In this document: piece by piece, positions 53,302 to 60,509 of the stretch
How positions within the stretch are numbered: the first letter of the stretch is position 1
Layout: each line of letters opens with the position of its first letter
NCBI GenBank assembly: GCA_964496125.1
Contig: CAZBXE010000011.1
Span: 5,931 to 69,930 of the forward strand
Length of the DNA: 64,000 bases
Source of the DNA: CAZBXE01 sp964496125
Lineage (GTDB): Bacteria > Chlamydiota > Chlamydiia > Chlamydiales > CAZBXE01
Direction of reading: 5' to 3'
Notes under the pieces: model-generated
What the model was told of the DNA's origin: nothing
What the model saw: the letters and a program-made list of their open reading frames with translations, nothing else
Database searches by the model: none
Position numbers and translations under genes: made by a program

Positions 53302-54486
53302 TTAGCTTTTAAGGCAGAGCAGGTTGCGGGGGATAGCAACACCAGAAATCCAACTGCCAGAAAGCGTAATATAAGAGAGCCTTCTCACAATCTCCTCTTG
53401 CTTCCGATAAAAAAACAAAGGAAACTGGGGTATGCCGCCCTCTGTTTCATAAATATGCACCACATCAGGCTCTTCTGAAATAGCCAAATGATCTACAAGC
53501 GCTTGTCTTGCTTGCCGCTCCATATTTTTACAAGGTCGCATCAGAAACGAAATTCGTGTACTTCCCTTTCCAGGGGCCTGATCTGGAAATACCGCACTAT
53601 CAAAAATACCCCCAAAGATGGCACTTTTTTCAGTAGGCGGCAATAAATACCCAAACCCCTCGTGTTTCAAAACCGGGCCATGGAACCCAAAACCTACAAT
53701 AGCAAGCGACTGATAAGGCAAAGCAGCAAGTCTTTCTGCAACTTCCTGCTGGACAATTTTTGCAAGAGCCGGGGCAGGAAGTGTCGAAATCACTTCATCC
53801 GCCTCAAACACCTCTTTACCAGCGTAGACAGCACCTCGCTCGATTCTTGTCACCTTGCAATTAAGACGTACTTCTCCTTGAATCTGGGCAGCAAGGGCCT
53901 GCACAAGAGTCTCCATCCCATTGCGAAAGGAAAATATCACGCTTTTATCACGTTTTTCAAACAGAGAACTCCTTAAAAGCGAGCCAGACTTTCTCTCTTT
54001 AGCAAAAAAGTGAGGAAAAGAGCTTCGCATGGAAAGATCTCTGCACTTACCCGCATAGATTCCCACCACAAAGGGTTCCACCAGATGGTCTAAGAAACTC
54101 TTCCCAAAGCGCCTTTCCACAAAAGAAGCAATTGACTCATCCTCTTCGCGTCCTTTAGGAGCAAAGAGTTCCCTCCACAAGGCTAAAGGAAAGGCAAAAG
54201 GAGTAGGGAAAGAGCGCAACTTCCCCTCCCGATACACATATCTCTTCTGGGCTTTTTTCTCTGCAAGTAGAATCTCTTTCTCAAGGCCAAGGCCTGCAAT
54301 CATTGAGGGGGCTGCCCGTATACTGTGAGGACCCTCTTCAAAAAGAAAACCTTCCTTTTTGATCGTGCGGATGACCCCACCAAGCCGATTTTCCTTTTCT
54401 AGAAGGGTCACGTGGGCCTTTCCACGTAGTGCTGCGGCATGAGAAAGGCCTGCCAAGCCACCACCTAACACAACCACTTTTTTCAT
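53302..54486 (-). CDS. hemG: Protoporphyrinogen oxidase (HemG/HemY type)
   Basis: 394-residue FAD enzyme that oxidises protoporphyrinogen IX to protoporphyrin IX in haem synthesis. The N-terminal dinucleotide-binding motif VVVLGGGLAGLSHAA, then LEKENRLGGVIRTI, EEGPHSIR, and the C-terminal GSWISGVAIP (the second FAD contact, GxWxxGVaI) are intact. It is slightly shorter than most HemY proteins. Its start overlaps hemE's stop (ATGA). C. trachomatis calls the equivalent gene hemG. Confidence 0.92.
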   Translation of the reverse strand: MKKVVVLGGGLAGLSHAAALRGKAHVTLLEKENRLGGVIRTIKKEGFLFEEGPHSIRAAPSMIAGLGLEKEILLAEKKAQKRYVYREGKLRSFPTPFAFPLALWRELFAPKGREEDESIASFVERRFGKSFLDHLVEPFVVGIYAGKCRDLSMRSSFPHFFAKERKSGSLLRSSLFEKRDKSVIFSFRNGMETLVQALAAQIQGEVRLNCKVTRIERGAVYAGKEVFEADEVISTLPAPALAKIVQQEVAERLAALPYQSLAIVGFGFHGPVLKHEGFGYLLPPTEKSAIFGGIFDSAVFPDQAPGKGSTRISFLMRPCKNMERQARQALVDHLAISEEPDVVHIYETEGGIPQFPLFFYRKQEEIVRRLSYITLSGSWISGVAIPRNLLCLKS

Positions 54487-55484
54487 GAGAAGCTCTGCAC
54501 AGTATCTACAAGGGTTTCCATCGACTCAAGAGGAGTGTCAGGCAAAACGCCATGCCCGAGGTTAAAAATATAGGCAGTATCGTGACGCATACTCTCAAGA
54601 AGGCAACGCGTCTCTTTTTGTATCGTTTGCTTCGGCGCATAGAGCACCATCGGGTCCAGATTCCCCTGTAGAACCGTGTGGGCAACCCTTTTCCGCGCAA
54701 CTGCGACATCACCGCTCCAATCCAAGGCAATACCGCGCGCACCTGTTTTAGCAAGCTCTTCTACAAAAAGGGGTGATCCCCTGCAAAAAAGAAGAACGGG
54801 ACAAGTCACTCTCTCCACCATCTTCTGAAGGTACTTTAAGGAAAACTCCCGGAACTGGGCAGGTGCCAAGCTATTTGCCCAAGAATCAAAGATTTGTACG
54901 CAGGCAACACCCCCTGCTGCTTGCATATTTAAGTAGGCAATCGATGCCTCGGCAATTTTTTCAAGCAGCGCATGGAAAGAAGCTGGATCGCGCAGCATCC
55001 ATTGCTTTGTCTTTTTAAGGTCACGGGAGCTTTTCCCCTCAATCATATAGCTTGCTACTGTGAAAGGGGCACCGCAAAAACCAAGAAGGGGAACGGAAAG
55101 TTCTTTTCCGAGAATGTCGATGGCGGACCGAACATAGGAGAGCGCCTCTTCCACAGCAGGGACTTGGAGGCGCGCCACATCAACAGAGGAGTGTAGAGGT
55201 CTTTCGATCAAAGGTCCTACACCCTCTTCGATCGCAAGGCCCACACCAAATGCTTCTGCAATGACCAGAATGTCTGAAAACAAAATGGCCGCATCCATGC
55301 CAAAGCGGCGGATAGGCTGCAGGGTAATTTCCGCGGCAAGCTCCGGCGTGTGAGCAAGTGTAAGAAATGAGTATTTTTGCCGCAGAGCTCTATATTCAGG
55401 CAGATATCTACCTGCTTGACGCATCACCCAGATAGGAGGACGCCCCACATTTTTGGCAGAAAGAGCGCTTAAAAACCGGCTCAC
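54483..55484 (-). CDS. hemE: Uroporphyrinogen decarboxylase
   Basis: 333 residues, converts uroporphyrinogen III to coproporphyrinogen III. The family signatures PPIWVMRQAGRYLPEYR (about 15-31) and GFCGAPFTVASYMIEG (about 136-151) are intact, as is the catalytic aspartate region FSDILVIAEAFG. GTG start overlapping the tkt stop (GTGA), and its own stop overlaps hemG. In C. trachomatis a hemN-like gene sits between hemE and hemG; it is absent here. Confidence 0.96.
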   Translation of the reverse strand: MSRFLSALSAKNVGRPPIWVMRQAGRYLPEYRALRQKYSFLTLAHTPELAAEITLQPIRRFGMDAAILFSDILVIAEAFGVGLAIEEGVGPLIERPLHSSVDVARLQVPAVEEALSYVRSAIDILGKELSVPLLGFCGAPFTVASYMIEGKSSRDLKKTKQWMLRDPASFHALLEKIAEASIAYLNMQAAGGVACVQIFDSWANSLAPAQFREFSLKYLQKMVERVTCPVLLFCRGSPLFVEELAKTGARGIALDWSGDVAVARKRVAHTVLQGNLDPMVLYAPKQTIQKETRCLLESMRHDTAYIFNLGHGVLPDTPLESMETLVDTVQSFS

Positions 55485-57484
55485 AAGATCCTTTCTAAAA
55501 TCGCATCGACGGTAAAACCAAACTCTTTAGCAAGAGCATCTATAGGAGCCGAGGCTCCAAAGCCTTCCATGGCAATAGCTACGCCGTCTGTGCCGATAAA
55601 CTTCTGCCACCCGAAATCTGAGGCAGCCTCTATGCTGACCCGCTTTCCAAGGTTTCCACCTATAATCTTCTGCTTATACTCGGCCTCTTGCAGATCAAAG
55701 AGCTCCCAACAAGGAACAGAAACAACACGAACATCTTTCCCTAAGTTTTCTAGTTCCGCTGCTACCTGGAGCGCGAGGGAAACCTCAGATCCCGTGGCAA
55801 AAAGCGTAAAATCTGGCTTTTTCTTCTCTTTTTTGAGGATGTAGGCGCCTTTTCCCACTCCTTCCTCGTAGGAAACTTTCGTACCAGGAATCTCTGGAAG
55901 GTTTTGGCGCGAGAGAATAAGCGCCGAGGGGCCCTGATAGCGCACCGCAGCTACCCAGGACATTTTCACCTCGTTGGCATCGGCCGGGCGGATAACATGC
56001 AAATTGGGCATTGCGCGAAGTGAAGCTAGGTGTTCAATCGGTTGGTGTGTTGGGCCATCTTCACCTAAGAAAATCGAGTCGTGGGTAAATTGATAGGCAA
56101 CATGTGCCTTTTGCATGGCAGCCAGGCGTATTCCGTTTCGCATGTAATCGGAAAAGGTAAGAAACGTCCCAATATAGGGAAACCACATCCCATTTTCTGC
56201 CATGCCTGTTGCAATCGTACACATCGCAAATTCGCGCACACCAAACTTGATGTTTCTTCCCTTAAAATTTCCAGGCGCAATGATCGGAAACTGCTTCATT
56301 AGGGTCATATCGGAAGAGGACAGGTCAGCCGACCCCCCAATCAACTGGGGCAGCAAGTCGCCAAGGACGTGCAGGACCATTTGGGAAGAGGTTCTGCTTG
56401 CGATGGGGGAAGTGATGGGGATGCTTTGCAACTTCTCCTCGAGATCTTTGGGAACAAAATGCTTATGCATCCTCTCAAACTCTTGGAAGAGGCCTGGATT
56501 TTCATACCCCCACTGTTCAAACCCTTTTCTCCACTCCTCTTCGCACTTTGCATCTTGCTGCAGTTTTGTCTCAAAAAAGGCGCGCACTGCCTGTGGAACA
56601 AAAAAAGACTCGAGTGGGATACCGAGAGCTTCTTTCGTAAGCTTTACTTCCTCTTCACCAAGCGGTGATCCATGCACCTTATGGGAGCCCGCTTTGTGGG
56701 GGGATCCTTTTCCAATAATGGTCGTTGCCTTGATGAGACAAGGTCGAACCTGCGCCTTACGCACGTGGGAGAGAACTTTATGCAACTCATCCAAGCTGTG
56801 CCCATCTACCTCATACACATCAAATCCATAGGCTCTGTAGCGGCTCACTGTGTCTTCTGAGCAGCTGTCAGAAAGTGGACCATCAAGGCTAATGTGGTTG
56901 GCATCGTAGATCAGAATCAAGTTATCAAGCTTCAGGTGGCCGGCGAAGGAACATGCCTCCGAGGAGATCCCTTCCATAATGCACCCATCGGAACAAAGGC
57001 AGTACACTTTAGCATCAAATATTTTATGCATGGGCGTGTTGAATCGGGCGCCCAAGACTTTGAGGGCAAGCGCCTGACCTACCGCATTGCCCACTCCTTG
57101 TCCAAGAGGGCCTGTCGTTGCTTCTACGCCATCTGTCTCATGCGCTTCTGGGTGACCTGGTGTGTGGGAATGAAGCTGCCGAAACTCTTTTAACTGCTCA
57201 AGCGGAAGGCGAAAGCCAGCGAGGTGAAGGCAAGAATAGAGCCACATGGAGCCATGGCCTGCAGATAGAATGAGTCGATCGCGGTTGACCCAGCTGGAAT
57301 CTTTAGGATTGTGCCGCAGGGCATGGCCATAAAGATAAGCTCCAATTTCTGCACACCCAAGGGGAAGACCGGGATGGCCTGAATTGGCTTTCTGCACCCC
57401 GTCAATTGAAAGAGCACGAATAGTCTTTGCAATTTTTTCAAGCGACTCTTTCAGACGAGGGTCCAAAGCTCCCGGATCTACCAT
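55481..57484 (-). CDS. tkt: Transketolase
   Basis: 667 residues, the full length of bacterial transketolase, the thiamine-diphosphate enzyme of the pentose phosphate pathway. Motifs: GHPGLPLGCAEIGAYLYG, the ThDP/metal segment CSDGCIMEGISSEA, GEDGPTHQPIEHLASLRAMP, and the C-terminal region with SIEAASDFGW. First gene of the tightly overlapped tkt-hemE-hemG unit on the minus strand, an unusual metabolic mix also seen in C. trachomatis nearby genes (CT745-CT750). Confidence 0.97.
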   Translation of the reverse strand: MVDPGALDPRLKESLEKIAKTIRALSIDGVQKANSGHPGLPLGCAEIGAYLYGHALRHNPKDSSWVNRDRLILSAGHGSMWLYSCLHLAGFRLPLEQLKEFRQLHSHTPGHPEAHETDGVEATTGPLGQGVGNAVGQALALKVLGARFNTPMHKIFDAKVYCLCSDGCIMEGISSEACSFAGHLKLDNLILIYDANHISLDGPLSDSCSEDTVSRYRAYGFDVYEVDGHSLDELHKVLSHVRKAQVRPCLIKATTIIGKGSPHKAGSHKVHGSPLGEEEVKLTKEALGIPLESFFVPQAVRAFFETKLQQDAKCEEEWRKGFEQWGYENPGLFQEFERMHKHFVPKDLEEKLQSIPITSPIASRTSSQMVLHVLGDLLPQLIGGSADLSSSDMTLMKQFPIIAPGNFKGRNIKFGVREFAMCTIATGMAENGMWFPYIGTFLTFSDYMRNGIRLAAMQKAHVAYQFTHDSIFLGEDGPTHQPIEHLASLRAMPNLHVIRPADANEVKMSWVAAVRYQGPSALILSRQNLPEIPGTKVSYEEGVGKGAYILKKEKKKPDFTLFATGSEVSLALQVAAELENLGKDVRVVSVPCWELFDLQEAEYKQKIIGGNLGKRVSIEAASDFGWQKFIGTDGVAIAMEGFGASAPIDALAKEFGFTVDAILERIL

Positions 57485-57599
57485 ACCAAACTCCTACAAG
57501 AAACAAGCTTTAGTATGGCTATCTCTGCTAAATCGCGCAATGGATTAATTGCAATTTTAAGATAGAGAACTTTTCTTTAAAGGTCTACTGTGACACAGG

Positions 57600-58949
57600 T
57601 TACCTAATAGTAGATCTTAACCTGCTGCTAAAGCCCGTAGATTTCCTTTCTGCACCCGTGGACCAAGCACTGGGTTTTAAGTTTTCATCCCAAAGTTTCC
57701 AAAAACAGACAGTTTCATCAAGCGATACAGTGACGATCGTGTCGTCATGGCAATCGGCATCGGCAACCCGCTCCTGATGCCCCGAAACAGAGCCTAAGCA
57801 GGTCAAAGCATGAGTTTGTGGTGACCACCTCCACATGTTGATAAAACCAGATTCAATTTCTGTGTAAGCACCAGGCCTAATCCCTTGAGTAGAAACAAGT
57901 TCTTTATCTTTCCAGAACAAATTTGTAACTTCTGCTTCTGTGTCCGTTTGGCTTAAGACCCTTTTCTTGTCCAAATCAATGATCCGTATTTTATGATCAC
58001 CACTTCCTGTACCTGTTGCCACAAGGCTAGGATTTGAAGAACAACAAACAAGGGCCCTTACGGCTTTCTCATGAGGGAAAACAGCCAGAGGGGAATTAAG
58101 AGAACGAACGTCCCACATTTTTACTAACGCTTCATTTCCGCTCGAAATCAAACGCTCGCCCGATTCTACAAGACCACAAATCTTGTCTGTATGCGCTAAG
58201 AAGTCTCCGATATGGGCCTCTTGAGCTCGAACATCAAGAAGTCTTATCGAGCCTAATGTATCACCGCCAAAGAGCACTTGTGGCCTGCCTTTTGAGTAGA
58301 GAAGCGTATTCACGCGGACAGGACATTCCATGGTTCGCTGAAGTTTTAATTCTTGCTGAACATCCCAAATCCTCACAGTTCCATTCTGATAGCTTACTGT
58401 GAGACAAAATTCCTGCAGGTTATGTGGCAAAGAAACAGGCCGAGAATCAACAACAGGAATTTCTGAAGTAGCCCCAGACCCCTGATTCTTAAAGAAAATT
58501 TTTTCACCTAAAATTATGGCCAAAACTACCCCGTTGTAGGAGAGGCTATTACCGTAAAAATCAAAATTGAAATCCGGAGCATCAAGTACCCGTTCCACTT
58601 TTAGCCGCCTAATGCGATCCTTAAGCAAACCAAGAGACTCAAAATAAGAGCGAGAGTGAATATAGTTTTCAACAACCGGCTGAGAGTCTTGCCTAAATCC
58701 CAATATCCTAGGGCCGCGCTCACCCCAATTTCTATCGGTCAACGCATGGTAGAGCATTTTTTCATACTCAGTAGATTCGGAATTTAGAGAAGGAGTTTCA
58801 AAAAGAGCTTTTTCTGCGCAAGGCATATATCGATCATAAAGGCGCACCTTTGGTAACGTGGGGCATGGAGAATTCCGGCTCCCTGTTGAAATAGCCGGGG
58901 TTGCGCCTTGAGCACTTCTTGTTGAAACACAGTTTTGATCAAAAAACAT
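57600..58949 (-). CDS. Cdc20/Cdh1 (APC/C co-activator)-like WD40 protein, copy B
   Basis: 449 residues from the ATG at 58949, which has GAGGTG just upstream (an in-frame ATG at 59006 lacks such a site). Architecture as in copy A: C-box-like YDRYMP (38-43), a segment EYEKMLYHALTDRNWGERGP followed by RILGFRQ (61-87) that resembles the plant/amoeba Cdc20 linker (NRTRILAF), VERVLDAPDFNFDFY (118-132), propeller blades (TVRIWDVQQ; CGLVESGERLISSGNEALVK; STQGIRPG; LGSVSGHQERVADAD; SLDETVCFWKLW) and a terminal IR (448-449). The two copies are clearly related but strongly diverged, so the duplication is old or they were acquired separately. Function is probably in the host cell; secretion is inferred. 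Confidence 0.9.
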   Translation of the reverse strand: MFFDQNCVSTRSAQGATPAISTGSRNSPCPTLPKVRLYDRYMPCAEKALFETPSLNSESTEYEKMLYHALTDRNWGERGPRILGFRQDSQPVVENYIHSRSYFESLGLLKDRIRRLKVERVLDAPDFNFDFYGNSLSYNGVVLAIILGEKIFFKNQGSGATSEIPVVDSRPVSLPHNLQEFCLTVSYQNGTVRIWDVQQELKLQRTMECPVRVNTLLYSKGRPQVLFGGDTLGSIRLLDVRAQEAHIGDFLAHTDKICGLVESGERLISSGNEALVKMWDVRSLNSPLAVFPHEKAVRALVCCSSNPSLVATGTGSGDHKIRIIDLDKKRVLSQTDTEAEVTNLFWKDKELVSTQGIRPGAYTEIESGFINMWRWSPQTHALTCLGSVSGHQERVADADCHDDTIVTVSLDETVCFWKLWDENLKPSAWSTGAERKSTGFSSRLRSTIR

Positions 58950-58972
58950 AAACACCTCAAAATAAACAAAAA

Positions 58973-59001
58973 ACGATACACAAAAACCAAAACAATTACA
59001 A
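58973..59001 (-). promoter_or_regulatory. Candidate promoter for Cdc20-like copy B
   Basis: Minus-strand TTGTAA (59001-58996), 17-base spacer, TATCGT (58978-58973). The -10 is a weak match. Supports the ATG at 58949 as start because the upstream ATG at 59006 would lie before it. Confidence 0.3.
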
Positions 59002-59104
59002 CTCATAAATTATTTTAAACAAGCTGGAAAATTGGAAACGAGCCACGGAGAAGCTCTGATTTTTTGCGCTTTACAAAAGAAAAAAATATCGTTACCATCG
59101 GCTC

Positions 59105-59893
59105 ATGTTCACCCTTGCCCGCGGCATTGATTCCTCAACCGCAAGCTTAAACAAAAGTGGGCCGGGCTCCTTTAATTGTCCGGCGGTCCTGCTTGCTTCT
59201 CTTACGCTTACACAAAAAGTACGAGGTCTTTGGCAACTTAAGCTCCTTACAGAAACGATCAAGCCCGAAAACAGATGGAAACTAAGTGCAGGCGGCCTCA
59301 TCGGGCTAGCGGCAGGCGAGAGGAGGTTGACCCTCTTTATTGCCTACCTAGTCTTGGTGCTCCGCAGGATTCAAGTATGCGCGCAACAAAAGAAGAAAAT
59401 TAGCGATGCAAAAACGGAACTCTATAAAAACATCTTTATTGGACGCCGACTAAAGCCAGAAGAAGTGAAAGAAAAACTTGTAAAGGTCGCAAAAAGCGCT
59501 TTTCTTCTGCTTGCGGCATGGTTTGTTTTCGCTATGCGCTTTTTGGACGTGATGGACTGCTACAAACTCTGCGAGTGGCAAAAAAAACAGGCCGTCTACG
59601 AGATTGGAGTGCACTTTTCCGCCCTTGTTGAAGAAGCAGCAAAAGACAAAGAAAAAATGCTCTCTGATCTTTCTGCCAATAAAGAAGCAATCGATCATCT
59701 TCTTCTTGTTTGGGGGATGCCCATTTCTGCTGATTTTTTGATCAGCACCCTCTCTGCGGGAATCCTTGGAGGAGAAACGCTGCTCTCCGGGGGTAAGAGA
59801 ATTGCGTATGAAGTGGAAGACACAGTGCGAGAGGGAATCTACTTCATGTGGTGCATCGTGGGGACTCCTCCCAAGGGGCTTTTAAGGCGATGA
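59105..59893 (+). CDS. Hypothetical membrane protein
   Basis: 262 residues. Hydrophobic segments at about 77-85 and 133-147 (AFLLLAAWFVFAMRFL), a Lys/Glu-rich cytoplasmic-looking middle, and a hydrophobic C-terminal stretch (about 207-227). No recognised domain. No clear Shine-Dalgarno sequence is seen, so the start is uncertain. Its stop overlaps the start of the SixA-like gene (ATGA), implying translational coupling, and chlamydial genomes often carry such small membrane proteins of unknown role. Confidence 0.7.
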   Translation: MFTLARGIDSSTASLNKSGPGSFNCPAVLLASLTLTQKVRGLWQLKLLTETIKPENRWKLSAGGLIGLAAGERRLTLFIAYLVLVLRRIQVCAQQKKKISDAKTELYKNIFIGRRLKPEEVKEKLVKVAKSAFLLLAAWFVFAMRFLDVMDCYKLCEWQKKQAVYEIGVHFSALVEEAAKDKEKMLSDLSANKEAIDHLLLVWGMPISADFLISTLSAGILGGETLLSGGKRIAYEVEDTVREGIYFMWCIVGTPPKGLLRR

Positions 59894-60336
59894 GCACTCA
59901 AGTTCTTCTGCTACGACACGGCGAACCCTTTCCCGGGGAAAATGGCGCCCTGACACCAGAGGGTCACAAACGGGTAAAAGAACAAGCGGCTCTTTTCAAA
60001 CGAGCCGGTCTTCATCCTGCCCGCATCTTTTACTCGCCGCTAAAACGCACAAAAGAAACAGCAGAAGAGGTCGCAAATCTTCTCCTTGCCCCTTTAGAAG
60101 AGGCAAAAGAGCTAGAAGCCAAGCAAAATGTATTAAAAATTTTAAACTTGCTGCCTCATCCGCTGCAAAACGAAACAGTCTTCCTTGTAGGACACGCCCC
60201 GAGCCTGCTCTCTTTCTATGAGTCTGCCCTCGCTCTGCCCAAACCCCTAGCCTTGCACAAGGGCTCTGCGATCTTACTTTCTTTTGACACAGACCTTCTC
60301 TTTGGCTCCGCCTCCCTCCTCGCCTATTATCCCTAA
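59890..60336 (+). CDS. SixA-like histidine phosphatase (phosphoglycerate mutase superfamily)
   Basis: I choose ATG 59890, overlapping the preceding stop, over the upstream in-frame ATG at 59848. The 148-residue protein begins TQVLLLRHGEP, the catalytic RHG signature with the phosphorylated histidine, followed by ALTPEGHKRVKEQA, the second arginine in SPLKRTKETAEEV and the later histidine in VFLVGHAPSLL. Small single-domain members such as SixA dephosphorylate histidines or small molecules; substrate unknown here. Confidence 0.85.
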   Translation: MSTQVLLLRHGEPFPGENGALTPEGHKRVKEQAALFKRAGLHPARIFYSPLKRTKETAEEVANLLLAPLEEAKELEAKQNVLKILNLLPHPLQNETVFLVGHAPSLLSFYESALALPKPLALHKGSAILLSFDTDLLFGSASLLAYYP

Positions 60337-60471
60337 AAAGAACTGTTGCAAGAGAGCCTCACAAATAATAAAGGCTTCACCCGTCAGCGTGAAGATGTGT
60401 ATCAAAATTTACTAAAACAGCACAAACTAACGATGCCCTGATTAAACCTAAAAAACGCAAAAAGATCCGCA

Positions 60472-60500
60472 TCGACATTAATGTGTAAAAAAATTATACT
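60472..60500 (+). promoter_or_regulatory. Promoter for alaS, possibly giving a leaderless mRNA
   Basis: TCGACA (60472-60477), 17-base spacer, TATACT (60495-60500). Transcription would begin near 60507, only about 3 bases before the alaS ATG at 60510, and no Shine-Dalgarno sequence is present. Confidence 0.55.
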
Positions 60501-60509
60501 GCCTCTACG

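Noticed and set aside
51877..58949. Treating the two WD40 proteins as ordinary bacterial WD40 repeats
   Set aside because: Ordinary WD40 proteins lack the combination of C-box-like DR(F/Y)MP, RVLDAP...DFY and a terminal IR in the correct order; chance occurrence in both copies is unlikely.
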